Program-made: the position numbers and the translations under genes | NCBI GenBank assembly: GCA_020747065.1 | Contig: JAGMVK010000016.1 | Location: forward strand, 558,001-622,000 | DNA length: 64,000 bases | Reading direction: 5' to 3' | Source: Cadophora sp. MPI-SDFR-AT-0126 | Taxonomy: Eukaryota > Ascomycota > Leotiomycetes > Helotiales > Ploettnerulaceae | Shown here: in pieces, positions 11,915 to 23,451 of the stretch | How positions within the stretch are numbered: position 1 is the first letter of the stretch | Layout: each line of letters starts with the position of its first letter | The notes under the pieces: generated by a model | Told to the model about the DNA's origin: nothing | Database searches by the model: none | The model's input: the letters and a program-made list of their open reading frames with translations, nothing else

Positions 11915-13355
11915 ATGGCTCCAATGGCGGAAGACCCGAGTCCTGTCATGATCACATCCCACGCCCACACCCACCACTCCATCCCCTCGAAGCCAACGAC
12001 CCACGTTCTGGCATCGGTCTTACATGGACCACGCGAGGTAAAATTGGTACGCAACGGCTTTCCCCGCACCCCGATATGCATATAAGATTCATATCCCTGA
12101 CCTCTATTCAGGAAAAACGAAGTATCGAGGAACCTGCTCTAGGCGAGCTTCAAATTCAGATCAAAGCCACGGGAATCTGCGGCTCAGATGTCAGTTACTA
12201 CAAGAAGTTCGCAAATGGGGACTTATGTGCGTGTGCACCTCTGTCACTTGGCCATGAATCGTCTGGTGTAGTTGTGGCCATTGGCCCTCAAGTCAATGGC
12301 TTCACAATCGGCGACAGAGTTGCGCTTGAAGTTGGCATTCCCTGCGGTCAATGTACAATTTGCAGGAAAGGGAGATACAACCTCTGCAAAAAGATGAGAT
12401 TCAGAAGTAGTGCGAAGAGCGTTCCTCACTTCCAGGGAACTCTTCAAGAAAGAATCAATCACCCAGCCATTTGGTGTCACAAGTAAGTCAATGTTACACG
12501 ATGTCGGGAAAACTTGCAATTGGCTGACACCTCTCTGCTAGAATTCCAGACCATGTCTCCTTCGACGCAGCAGCTCTCCTCGAGCCTCTGTCCGTCGCCA
12601 TCCATTCCCTGAACCGCGCTGCTCCAGCGCCTGGGTCCACGGCCCTTGTCATCGGTGCTGGCACCGTCGGCCTGCTCGTCGCAGCGATGGCTCGCCAATC
12701 TGGCTGCACCTTCGTGACCATCATGGACGTCGACGCAGGTCGCGTCAACTATGCCGTCTCAAAAGGCTTCGCAACTCACGGCTACGTCGTCCCCAAACCA
12801 TTCCACTCCAGCGCCTCATCCTCCTCCATCTTCACATCCGGAACATCAACCCCAGCCAGCTCAGACGGAGCCATGACACCCCTCAGCAGCTACAGCAGCA
12901 TCAGCGACCGTCTCGACGGCGCCAAAGCAGTAGCAGCTGATGTCCTCTCAGTCGCGAGACCAGACATGGCTGCTTTAGAAGAAGATGAAGACGATGGCGT
13001 CGACGTCACGTTCGAATGTACTGGCAAAGAAGCCTGCATGCAGACTTCTCTCTATGCGACCAAGCCCGGGGGAAAAGTCATCATGGTCGGCATGGGCACG
13101 CCCATCCAAACCGTACCTCTCTCCGCTGCTCACCTGCGCGAAGTAGACATCCTTGGTATTTTCAGATATGCAAACACGTATCAGACGGGTATCAGACTCT
13201 TAGCTGGAAAGGGAGCTATGAAGTTGCCAAGTTTGGATGATATGGTGACGCATAAGTTTAAGGGGCTGGCAGAGGCGAAGAAAGCTTTTGAGTTGGCGGG
13301 TCGGACGGTCGATGATGATGGGAATCTGGTCATCAAGGTTGTTATCGAGGCTTAA
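11915..13355 (+). CDS. Zinc-dependent polyol (sorbitol/xylitol-type) dehydrogenase, 438 aa
   Basis: A medium-chain dehydrogenase/reductase likely to interconvert a sugar alcohol and a ketose with NAD in the cytosol. Exons: 11915-12046, 12112-12482 and 12542-13355 (donors GTACGC and GTAAGT). Catalytic zinc ligands are Cys67 (in GICGSD) and the His92-Glu93 pair (in GHESSG). The structural zinc lobe has Cys122, Cys125, Cys128 and Cys136. The nucleotide-binding turn is GAGTVG. Unlike typical 350-380 aa members, it carries a Ser/Thr-rich insertion at about residues 256-296, inside the Rossmann half, followed by an acidic LEEDEDDG segment. It resembles the fungal subgroup of sorbitol dehydrogenase-like proteins with the MRFRSS and HFQGTLQER signatures. 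The exact substrate cannot be told from sequence. It converges on CSN6 with 343 bp between stops. Confidence 0.88.
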
Positions 13356-13698
13356 TGGGCTTTCTGGTCGTTCGTTTGTATAGAGTTCTGCTGGCAGCCG
13401 GGGTGACCTACCTATCTACTTTCGCTTGTTATTTTTCTATTTGATGTTGAGTGAGCGATTCTTTTGTTTTAGAGGGAAAAACTGTTGGAAAGAAACAAAA
13501 AAGTAGCGAGCGCGGGCCACCAAAGTAGATTGCACTCATGACTCGGATTCTATAATGGTATTCTCATTTACTCATCTCAGCTCGTCCTCTCATCTTGTCA
13601 TGATCGCTGGCTGCAAAAGAACGCCGTAATTTATTATTATCCACTCCCATTTATACGCCCAGTGAATGCAGACCGTGATGCCTCCGACTCCAATTCGC
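13356..13698. other. Convergent intergenic spacer
   Basis: Lies between the stop codons of the polyol dehydrogenase and CSN6. Contains T-rich runs near 13420-13480 suited to 3'-end formation. No gene seen. Confidence 0.5.
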
Positions 13699-14998
13699 TC
13701 ACGAAATAAGGTCTCCAGCGCCCATGACTCCGTTGAATGAACCACCCCATCCTGGTCCACCATGACCTCTCTCAGTCTTTGACTTCATTGCTTTCTGGTT
13801 GTCGATGATCGCAAATTTCCGGCCAGCCTCTCTAACCTCCTTGATGCTTCCAGTGATGGTGCTCAGCAGTGACACAAGATTGACGTCGTTTTGTTCTGAC
13901 ATAAGCTCATGCTCGAATGCAGCACTGTCTGCTGGGATTAGGAGGCTCAAGCGGCCAAGTAGCGCCTGAATCGAGCGAAGGATCGAGTGGTTGACTGGGG
14001 TGTACTGCTTGTCGCTCGATTCGGCACCTTCCAGAACGGTATTAGAAATATAGGATGGGGGTAGGTTCTGCAGGTATACCGCAATTAAGTTGATCCGCGA
14101 GTGCAACATCTTAATCGCGTTTGCCTTAGCTGTGAGAGATGCGATCAACTCCTCGTCCTCTCGAGACAGATGGTCGTCGCCCTTGCTTGACTCTGATTCT
14201 TCGTTTCCTGTCGTTGCCCGCGCCTTTCCCTTGCCTTTGTCTACTGGCTCACTCTTGCTTGATGCCTTCTTGGATGTACTCTCCACTGCTGTGGCATTCC
14301 CTCCACCTCGCGCAACGAAGTCAACACTGATCATCTCGGCTTCTCCTGTCTCCACGCTATATGGCAGCTCCTTGAACTTCAGTGCCAGTTGTGGCTCCCC
14401 ATCTTTCATCTCCTTGTCTTCTCCGCTGTCCATAGCAGCATCATCGGCCTCGAAGTTGCTTTCGTAGATGGTTAACGGTAGCTTGCCGCCAGCCGAATTC
14501 TCAAGAACTGCCGTTGGGTGGAAGCCTAAGAGAATGGCAGATTCGTTGTAGGATTGTAGAATTTGCTTGTGTATTGGGAGGTGGTTGGGTTGTGGTCCAG
14601 ATGTTGGGAGAATGGTGTACCAACCAACAAGGTCGAGAGCAGGAACTTTGTGTACATCCTTCACTAAATTGCGTACATATATTAGCAATGATTCTCTCAC
14701 AATACAGTAGATTGAACTGACTCTGCTGTAACCTGTCTTCAAACCAGGCTTGATGTAGGACAACATCTCCGTCAACCTGCTCAAGCAAACAGTCGAAGGC
14801 ATGCTCGATAGTGATCTCTCTGCCATTCTGCTGACCCAATAAAGCGCCAACAATGGGTCCTTGCTGCTGGCGAAGCGTATGTCTGGTGATATAATCGGAT
14901 ATTGTGAGAAGAACCAGTGGATGCAGAGCAATCTGGAGGCTGGTGTCTGACGATTTCTGGGTTGAAATGAGAGGATTCGGGGCGCTTTCGATGGCCAT
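13699..14998 (-). CDS. CSN6: COP9 signalosome subunit 6 (MPN domain), 413 aa
   Basis: A subunit of the COP9 signalosome, which removes Nedd8 from cullins and in fungi ties light response to development. Two exons, 14998-14722 and 14663-13699, join through a 58-nt intron (GTCAGT donor, TTTAG acceptor), giving the junction [20 protein letters not shown] that matches the family. The MPN domain spans about residues 20-170. As expected for CSN6 it lacks the HxH...D zinc ligands of the active JAMM subunit CSN5, so it is structural. Residues about 195-255 are Ser/Lys/Glu-rich, an insertion between the MPN core and the helical C-terminal half (about 255-385) that packs into the CSN helical bundle. 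The tail ends in a Gly-rich stretch. It is divergent from the next gene across 557 bp. Confidence 0.92.
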
Positions 14999-15555
14999 GG
15001 CTTGGCTTACACAAAAAATACTTTGTCCACAAGATGTCGTCTCTAGAATTGCTTATGCTTTGATGCTTCTTTGTTTGTGCTTCCGTGTTTGAGTAGTTGT
15101 GGAGCTTGGAGATTTTGGGAGCGCTTGAGATGGAGCTCTGGGCTGCTAGCAGGAGCTGGTCAATCGCGGGGTGGTAGCCTGGCGCTAATCACACCCTTGT
15201 CGCCCACGTGACAGTTTACAAGACTCCAGCCTTGTCTTTCTTCTTTCGTTGTCTCCCTTCACTTCATCCATCCATCACCCGTTTGTCAACTTTGATTATT
15301 TCACCAGACTCCACTTATGATGCTCACTAATATTATCTCCAATGGATTCCAGACTAATGCAGTCTTAGACAAGACTCTTTCACGCAAGGTTGGTCTACAT
15401 GATCTATCGAAGGATTTCGTAGCATCTCATAGTTCTTTGGTTCAAAGAACTCCATTTGCATTTCCCTTAGTCATATATTATATCTCTGCTATCATGTCTC
15501 TGTCTTCTCAAAATTCCAATTTTCAATTTAGCTCTTCAAGACTCTTCTTGCCATC
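14999..15555. promoter_or_regulatory. Divergent promoter region, CSN6 / 673-aa unknown
   Basis: Both flanking genes read outward, so their promoters share this 557 bp. Long T/C-rich tracts at 15235-15310 and 15460-15545 lie upstream of the plus-strand ATG, as in many fungal core promoters. The open frame at 15317-15559 is short and unsupported. Confidence 0.45.
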
Positions 15556-17680
15556 ATGACTCAAGTTAAGCCGATTCAACTTCTTAAGCTCCGTTCGAAT
15601 TCTCTACCGACCGTATTGCGAGATCGAGGCCAATCGGAGCTGGATCCGATGCAAATCGAGGCCATAACCGAGCCACAAGTGTGCCGCGATGGCCATGTCC
15701 AGCAAAGCACCTCTCCCATGGATGGTATTAGAGCTGAGCCTCCGGTGAACGAAGATGATGATGTGCAGATCATATTCTGTGCCCCAAGGCGAAGGAAAAA
15801 GAGGAGGAGAAGGTACGTTACCTGTCCTCCCTTTCACAAGTCCCAACTCACATTTGTAGGCTTGAGTCTGCCCATTTGGTGCCTCCACTCAGTCAGGCCT
15901 GCAGACCTCCTGTTGGTCTTCCAAGTACGAAAATCCACCATGTGCTACTACAACAGCCCAGACGACAGAGTATCGGTGTGATTCAGCGATTGGAATTGTG
16001 TCATATTGGAGAGGAGAAAAGTCCATCTGTTCGAGCCGGATCTCTTCCATCCATAACCCACACTGCCAACAACGTTCCAACCATTCAGTATCCATGGTTT
16101 GCAGAACCCACCTATTACAGAGCGCCTCCTTCCCAATTTCCCTCCCTGACGGACTCTGCAACTTGGTGTGAACAATCTCTGCCAACGATCCAACCTCGAT
16201 CTCTGCCCAGTATCCCATGGAGACCTATACACATGGATGAGCCGAATCCCAATAAACGCAGGCACGACGAGGACGCAAACGAGACAGCTGCCACGCCCAG
16301 CCACTTTCGGAAGTCTGTTCAAGTGTCTCCTCGCACGACTCCAAAGTTAGAAACCTCATCAATGTTCTCTCCACACCATACCTTTTGGAACAATTTTGAC
16401 TCATATGGTCCAGATCAGTGTTTCCCGATATCGCCTACCTGGCCGAGTAATACATGGGATACATTTGACAACATTGGCCAACATCACTACGGATCAACGT
16501 TGTCTCAAAAATCCCCCTTTCCGATGGTACTATCGGGTTCTGATGCAGCCACAACAGCGAACCCACCTTCGCACGAGTCGTCGGTCAGCAACGGCTTGGA
16601 CAGTACAAGAGGAGGTGAGGCTTCGCATCAGAACGATGGTCAAACGAAAGCTGCATTGCCGCCAAATCAAAATCGCATTCCACCTACTCAGCCTCCGCAT
16701 GTACCAGGCGCTGGAGAACAGCTTCTTCGGCGTGTTCAGTCACCTGCACCGCGCTCAAACCCACACGCTTCGTCTTCTCCCTCAGGAACGATAGCATTGA
16801 ACAATATTGATATCCCCCACGCATCACTACCGGCAGCAACTCTTCGGTCAGCAGTTCAAACGACTCCCTTGAATGCATCAGCGGCTCATGTGCCTACTCG
16901 CAATAACATCCGGGTCGCACAATCCTCTGATATGCTACGGAAACCCTCTCTCTATTCTATTCCACCTTGGCCAAGTCCTCTGCATTCGACCGTTCCTTCT
17001 TTGCCAAATACCAACATTCGGGCCCATATGAGGTCCCTAAAGTCCAATTCTAGCGGCATAACTAGCAAGACCACACAGGCTCGGGCAAATCATGCCCGGT
17101 CACCTCATGTGCCGAACGCTATCTTGGCCCCAAGGGCCGACTCTGAAACGCCACTGCAAGCAACTGGAATTGCACCGGCAAAAGCTGCCCCGGCGGCATT
17201 ACCTGCAACTCAAAAGCGTGTTAGCTCCAATGCTACCAACTTCCAGATACCGAAGGCGCGGTTGGGCCGCAAACACTCTCCAAACTTGTATGTGAAGTAC
17301 CACCCCCAGCGAAACCCCCACTCTAATCAGACTTATTGTCTAGGATTGTGGATGTCGCCGAAACCTGCCAAGAATTATTCCCCTTCGCAGAAGTTGCAGA
17401 GCGTCATGAGGTCCCAATTCAGAAGGTGTTCGATACATTTTCGGCCATTATCCAACTCCCCTTGCTCCGGAACGCAGATGACAGGCGACGGCATGGCTCT
17501 CTTGCGAAGAGACGGTTGAAAGAATACCGGGATGCGAAGAAAGCTATGGAGAAAGCTCAAGAGGCCGAACGAAAGGCGGAGCGGGTCGAGGATGCTGCGA
17601 GGGGAAGGGAAGGGAGAAGTCAGCCACTGCTGAGATCAGCAATTCTGAACAACGCGCGAGAGGCCCATGGAGCGAATTAA
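15556..17680 (+). CDS. Unknown, largely disordered protein with basic C-terminal helix, 673 aa
   Basis: Three exons fit in phase: 15556-15812, 15860-17287 and 17344-17680 (donors GTACGT and GTATGT, TAG acceptors). I do not recognise the family. Residues 1-85 end in an Arg/Lys block (RRRKKRRRR) preceded by an acidic DDDVQIIF motif; the basic block could act as a nuclear signal. Residues about 90-560 are rich in Ser, Pro, Thr, Asn and His with no domain visible. Residues about 565-673 are helical: an AETCQELFPFAEVAERHEVP segment followed by a long charged helix with many Lys, Glu and Ala. The ordered C-terminus reads like a conserved fungal DNA- or chromatin-linked module, but that is a guess. 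The start was chosen as the first ATG followed by a continuous in-frame exon. Confidence 0.75.
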
Positions 17681-17862
17681 GTTTGTGCTCAGAGTCGTCC
17701 AGCACGGTTGCTATCATCAATCGCCATATTTTCTGACTTGCCACTACTCGGCATCAAGTCAGAGTCACTTCATTTCACGCATCATCACCTATTCCTTCAC
17801 AATTGGAAACCAGCAATAGAAGCATTTCAAAGTCAAAGTCATACATTGTACTTTCACTTCTT

Positions 17863-18225
17863 CTAGATACCTTCCGTCGCCACCCAGACCACTTCTCCGT
17901 TCCACCGCAAAAGGCTGGCAGCTCTCAATTCTTTCCCTCTCTGGTTATGCGCCTCCTGAACGGCCCTCTGGATCTCACTTGCTTCCTCTCTCGTCCCCGC
18001 AGACCTAAGCGATGCCATGAGCTTCTCATGAAGTTCGTTGTACTGTCTGTTGATCTCAGATGTGACGTGTTGGGGATGGCACTTATGGCACGTATCGTCG
18101 ATATGGTTCTTGAGACCAAGGAGTTCCTTGCAGAGTTCCTGTATTTCTTCGGAATGTTGGCAGCGAGATGTGTAGTGTAGGAGAATGTGGCCGCAGCTCA
18201 TAGTTGTGGTGGTTCCTCGACACAT
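17863..18225 (-). CDS. Small Cys/His-rich protein, 120 aa
   Basis: Single exon. The opening residues MCRG...SCGHILLHYTSRC, with later Cys33 and CHKCHP (about 45-50), suggest metal binding, though the spacing does not match a named zinc finger. Similar short proteins starting MCR with a CGH motif are common in filamentous fungi and have no known role; this is recalled family knowledge and not a search result. Residues 50-105 are helical and charged (NELHEKLMASLRSA, EASEIQRAVQEAHNQRGKEL). No signal peptide. It converges on the 673-aa gene with about 180 bp between stops. Confidence 0.58.
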   Translation of the reverse strand: MCRGTTTTMSCGHILLHYTSRCQHSEEIQELCKELLGLKNHIDDTCHKCHPQHVTSEINRQYNELHEKLMASLRSAGTREEASEIQRAVQEAHNQRGKELRAASLLRWNGEVVWVATEGI

Positions 18226-19385
18226 TCTGACTGTTTTGCTGTTATTTGCCTACTTCCGGACCAAAATCGCGAAGGACTTCGATTGAAGAAGATAAGCTCA
18301 ACTGAGAGGTCGTGCGTCAGGATCATTGGTTTTTAGATGTGAACGTGGCTACTTCTTGAATCTATAATGAATGTTCTGTTCCCTACTTCCGATATTTTCC
18401 CTTTGTTAGATTTGTGAGACATGTCGTAGATTTGCGTCACGGAATAAAGAGGTTCCCTGCTTTAGACAAAGACAATGTGTAGTACTTCGGTCAACCCAAT
18501 CGTGTCTTTACCTGTCCCTTTGTGAGCATCTCAATGCTCCATGACAAAGCCATTGTCTTCAACAGCGCGAGACATGGTGCAACACTCTTCTCTCTACGTT
18601 GCCACTGAAGCCAAATCTCGCATCACTTTTAATGGAGGCATTATGGACGCCATTAGGTATTTCAAATCCCAAAGACAAACACGAATAATGCTATCATGGG
18701 CTCATGGTTGCAGGTGTGGATTGTGACCGCAATGCGATGTGCTTACTCAACGAGTCTTTCATAGTTTGAAACTGGACAACTTTTCAAAGAGAGATCCTCC
18801 GGATTTAATAATTTGACATTTGTTGCCTACTGGTGAGGGGAATTGGGTTGATCGATGGCGCACGGTATAGTGGCTGTAAAAGGATCCACGTCGCTGTTTA
18901 CTTCGGAAGCGAGAAGTGAGAGCGGATTCTGTCAGCGATGGCTCATGAGATAGACAGCAGGTAATGGCTGTTCAGATATATGTACGGTAGTCTGTACCAG
19001 TTGAGAAGACTAGGAATGCTGTGCTGAGGAAGAGTTATTGTTTGGATTGTGTTATGTCTGGGCCACGACTTGATTGGGTTTTGAACATGTGATTGCATGA
19101 TGAGATTGTAGGATGAGGATGAGATGTAGGGTGCAAACTGTGTTTCGGTGAGGATATCCTTGTTTGACAGATGAATAAAAGAGGTAGGTGACGGCGGGAC
19201 TGGCAATGGCAGGAAAAGTCAAGCAGCCTTCTTAGGAGGTGTTCTTAAGGCAACCGTCAAGTACCCTCCGCCTAGACGAGCCTTGTGGTTCAAATGCAGA
19301 AGAAGAATGTCTCTGGACTGAAACATCGGCAAGCTTGACGGAGCAGAGAACTTGGGTATATACAGACGCAAAACCTACTTTAAAT
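18226..19385. other. Intergenic, no gene seen
   Basis: About 1.16 kb of mixed composition between two minus-strand genes. It must hold the promoter of the small Cys/His-rich gene and the 3' end of the arylesterase-like gene. Short frames on both strands have no domain support. Confidence 0.5.
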
Positions 19386-20840
19386 TTAGGCTCTCTCTCC
19401 TCGTCCCTCGCCCCTCCTCTCACAAACAGTAACAAACGGACTCGCCACCCCTCCCAACCAAAAACTCCCCGTCCGAACATCATGCACCGCCGTCGTCGCC
19501 CCCGGCAGAAACCTCCCCTCAATATCCTCCAACACCTTCTCCACCACATGGCTCACTTCCCCCTCCCCATCAACCACCCTCCCAATCCTCAACACCGTAC
19601 TCGGAATCTCTCTCCTCTTTTCCCTTGTCGGAATCGGCCCGTCGAGATTAGCTACTAGAGCCAGCACGTCTGGGAAGCAGGCGGCGAAGATGTCGCCAGC
19701 GGAGTCGATGCTGAGGTTGTCTATGGGGATGTTGAGGGGGATGTTGGGCCCGCGGGTGAGGGTACCGTTGGATGTGGGGGTGTAGGTTGATATGAAGCCT
19801 TTGGCGGAGTTGGCGACGTAGATTGTACTCGTGTTGGTTTTGCTGGTGGTGGTGTGTGTGTTGGGTGAGGAGAAGAGTCCGGCGATGCCGTTGGCGAATT
19901 TAAAGCCTTGGGTGAAGGCGAGATGACAGTGCCCAGAGAGTGTGCAGTGGGTGAGACTGCCGCCGCCGAGGATCATTTCTAGGAAGCGGAACTGTGGAGA
20001 GGATGTCAGTGATGTAAGAATTGATTTTGGTAAAAATCGATTTTGGGAAGATAAGAATTGAGCTTCAAGGAAGATGGCAAACCTTTCCAGTCTTCGAATC
20101 ATGGTCATTCGTGATATACACCCCTCCATCACCAGTAGCCAACAACCCATTCGGCGTCAACACCGGCTCGTGAAAAATCGTTTTCACATGCTCCAGCGTC
20201 TGACCTCCCCTCGTATGCTCGAATACCTCAATAGCGGAATTCGCACCTAGCGTCTTTCCGTCTAATAGCTTACCATTCGCATCGACTGGTGGTCGATGGT
20301 TGTTCATCCAGAAGCGAAGTCGTGTTGATGAGAGGACTTCCATTGCGATGCCGTGAACGTCGATTTCTTTACCGCCAGTTGCAGAGACATATTTTCCTGT
20401 GATTTTTAGCTTGTGGAGACCGTAAAAGCCGTCTGGACCGGGCTCGTCGATGTTGAGGACAGACACGTGATCGTTCAGGTCTCGTGCTGAGACGTTGTAT
20501 TTATCTCCCCTTTTCAAAATCTCAGTTCAGTAGTAAGATCTTTGACGAGAGATGCATGGAGGGATAGAATATGGGTTTACCCAGGACTCCAACCCCTCCT
20601 GCTCGCAATAGACGAACATGCAGTGAATAACGTACGACCCGCTTCATCTAGCACCATGTCTTCGCATGAGTCTAGAAGTGGGTGTTCAAGCCTGCGGCAT
20701 TGGTAGGGGAAATCTTCGATCTTTTGGTGACTTCGACCAATGCCGAATGTAATGAAGAGAGTGTCTCGGAGGACGAGTTGCCAGAGAATTGCGAGACAGA
20801 GGATAATGCTGGAGAGGAAGATGAGGGTTATTTTGCCCAT
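19386..20840 (-). CDS. Membrane-anchored paraoxonase/arylesterase-like beta-propeller, 430 aa
   Basis: Belongs by resemblance to the serum paraoxonase/arylesterase (SMP-30-like) six-bladed propeller family, calcium-dependent hydrolases of lactones and esters. Exons: 20840-20581, 20509-20083 and 19991-19386. Donors are GTAAAC and GTTTGC; the first acceptor is GAAAAG, chosen because it alone keeps the frame after SPG. Residues 4-25 form a hydrophobic signal-anchor, followed by a CRRLEHPLLDSCEDM segment typical of the family's first blade. Further blocks are NDHVSVLNIDEPG, GKEIDVHGIAMEV, PNGLLATGDGGVYITNDHD, FANGIAG and YVANSAKGFISTY. The Asn and Asp residues in these blocks are the usual calcium ligands. 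The substrate is unknown. The ATG at 20840 was chosen because the anchor follows directly; the frame is open further upstream. Confidence 0.85.
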
Positions 20841-21578
20841 TTTGGAGGCACAGAGGAAGAGTTGATATGAGAAAGATGCATGGGTGGTACTTGGAGGGAC
20901 AGCGTGGACTGGACTTTTATTTCTATATCTTTCTCTTTGATGCAAAGCGGACTTCCGCAATTGGTGGTTTGTTGAGGTTGTCGAGAGGCACAGTGAAGCC
21001 CACTGTAACTCCCGAATACGAATCGCCTGATGTTTTCTCTGAAGCGAGATCTCACGGTCACGTTTCCTTCATCCCTCCTCTTGGCACTGTCAGATGCCAA
21101 TTCCAGTCCAGGTTCGTCACAGTCACTATCAACATCAATATCCTCTCCACCGTCAATCATGAACTCTGCATCTCCATCTCCTCACCATGATCTTGATGCA
21201 AATCAAATTAACCAACCGACGCCCCAATGCAGCTCCAGCCAGTGAAATTGGGTAGACATCTACCAGGACCCTGCTGGGCGCTCGTCAATCTTGATTTTGG
21301 CGATGGTTGAAGCTGGAAAGCGGGACAGGGGCGTGAACGTCATGGCTTTGAACGGTAGCAGGTCTTGCGTACAGTACAAAGGTAGGATGGGGGGTATAAA
21401 TGGATGTTTCCTTTAGTTTTTCATCTTGCCTTGAATTCCATTGTTTCCTCCTTCCTTCCACATCTCAGCCTTCAACGATTTCCAAAAACTCCTCGCAGAT
21501 ATCGTCTCTCGTCATCCCTGCGTCCCCTATCAACTCCTACCGAAGTCTTCAACGAGCAGGAAATAAGCAAGCGTTATC
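20841..21578. promoter_or_regulatory. Divergent promoter region, arylesterase-like / small membrane protein
   Basis: 738 bp between outward-facing starts. The leader just before 21579 is pyrimidine-rich. Frames at 20867-21245 are short and unsupported. Confidence 0.45.
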
Positions 21579-21958
21579 ATGGTTAGCACGTATATTATCA
21601 TCTCGGCGGTCATCGCCTTCATCGCTGTTGCTCTTGGTGCGGCGTACACAACTGGCGCTTTGGATCCGGCCATTGAGCAGGTTGGCATCATGTTCTTCAA
21701 GGCGAAGGCTGAGGCGGAGAAGAAGAAGTTGCAGGCTCAGGGCATGAAAGAGGGAGAGGATTTCATGGATGGTGAGCTTCTTTTCGACGCATTCGACTCA
21801 CTGTCGTTCCTCTCGTTTCTTCCTTGCGAGTGCTGTTGGTTTAGTATGGAGATGAAATCGCTGATTTACTCGTCGCAGATCAGCTCAAGGGCAACAAACA
21901 AGCCAGCGATGTAGCTTCAGGTCTTGGAGGGATCGGTGGATTGAAGAAAGGATTGTAG
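21579..21958 (+). CDS. Small single-pass membrane protein, 90 aa
   Basis: Two exons, 21579-21771 and 21879-21958, with a GTGAGC donor and CGCAG acceptor in phase 1. Residues 5-27 form one hydrophobic helix (IIISAVIAFIAVALGAAY). A charged helix follows (KAKAEAEKKKLQAQG), then a short tail ending LGGIGGLKKGL. The layout of an N-terminal helix plus a Lys/Glu/Ala helix resembles small mitochondrial or ER microproteins found across filamentous fungi. I do not know a function. Without splicing, the first exon would read through to a 111-aa frame whose extra residues look like intron translation, which supports the spliced model. Confidence 0.75.
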
Positions 21959-23451
21959 GGATGCCTTTATGGACATGAAATGAACGAACATCCGATATGA
22001 TGGGACGAAGGAGTTTGATAAACGACGGTACGAACGAGACGATATTTGGTTTCGGATTGGTATGATAAAACAAAACGGCTGGCGGACTGATATATATGAA
22101 CTGGCGAAGTACGGGTATCTGAGGGCATGTAATATATATAAATAAGATTTCCTTCATAAACAATATATTGAAGATGATGTGCTCGCACCATCCCAAGTAC
22201 CTTCGTAGTGCAAACCTGGTTTCGGCTATATCTAGGAACACTCAACTCAGTTCCTGAACTTGGAATCCGATATTGACAGTCCCATCTATATCAAACCTTA
22301 TTCCCAAGCAAGATGTCTGATGTCGTCAGAGAAAGCTAAATTACTTCTCCTGCGCCTAACAGTAGATACCTAGCTGCCGTTATCAGAACGGGAGTTAACA
22401 CGTGCAGGCACCCGTTCCGGCACACCAAGACCTGCCAACCTTACCCAGCCGAAGAGCCTGCAGGGACAATCCAGGCCCAGTGGATCCATACACCACCTTA
22501 ATTTCTTTGCATGCAAAGAAAATATATTTAGTAAATGAAATCTCCGAGAGAAGTGCGTATTGCATCAATTCCAGTCTTTGGGAAGTTGCAGTACGGCGTT
22601 CGATCCGAATTGCGATTTTGGTCCTTTGCTTGTCTCAGTTGTGCGCATCTCAGTATTGCATCAATTGCTCAATCGAGGGTTTATGATGTCAGTGAGGGTT
22701 CGGATGTATCGCACCACATCATGTCACTTCTTGGGCACTTCGTAATCAACAGCCCCGGCGCTTCCGACCATCAATTATCAATACTCGTCCGTCCGAGTAC
22801 CGTGAACATAGTCTAGTCTAACGGACGTATGGCAGAAACGGTAAGAGTCTAAGCGACCTTTTCCTTTTTTTTCGCTCGACGGCAAACTGTTTACGTCTTA
22901 CGGCAGCGACTCGTGGCCTGCTAGTCAGAAGTCGGAGGTTCTGGCCACTCGAACGACTATTGACTTCCTCAGCCTCACCAAGGAAGGGACCGGAAGGAAG
23001 TGACTAAAGTCATTTATATGCTTCACTGCTTCACTCGCCTCTTCTTCCTGTATCACTTACATTTGACTGTATGCGATGCCTATGGAGTTTTCCTCTTCCT
23101 GTCCTTGTCCCTGTCTGCATTGAGTGTTTTCATTATTGAAAGAAGGCTGGCGAAGACCGAAAACGAACACCAGGTCCGCGCGCACCGTTCACTCAGCTGC
23201 CTCTGCTCCTCTTGCTTGCTCCTCTTCACCCCAACAACCGAACCGAATCAGTTTGAGTTCCCACTCACTGACTGTCGCATAAGCATAAGCAGCGTCATCG
23301 CCAGCGACTCATCCGTTTTCCTTCCCCGCCATCCCGACGGTCCTTCGAACCACCACCACCACCACCAGAACAGAGCAGAACAGCCTGATCTCAACTGCTC
23401 CTGTTCACTCGACAGAGTCGGTTCGCTCGAATGAACTAACCTGCCGCCAAG
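21959..23451. other. Intergenic, leader of SYLF gene at its end
   Basis: About 1.5 kb. The open frame at 23000-23434 has a hydrophobic start then low-complexity Ser and a His run from a CCA repeat near 23355. It ends 17 bp before the SYLF start and is more likely 5' leader than a gene. No transposon or RNA gene seen. Confidence 0.5.

Noticed and set aside
22900..22980. tRNA-like stretch with a GGTTC word
   Set aside because: No acceptor stem pairs and no A-box at the right distance. By eye no tRNA gene was found in the window.
23000..23434. 144-aa frame just before the SYLF gene
   Set aside because: Low complexity with a His run from a CCA repeat. It ends 17 bp before the real start and is more likely leader.
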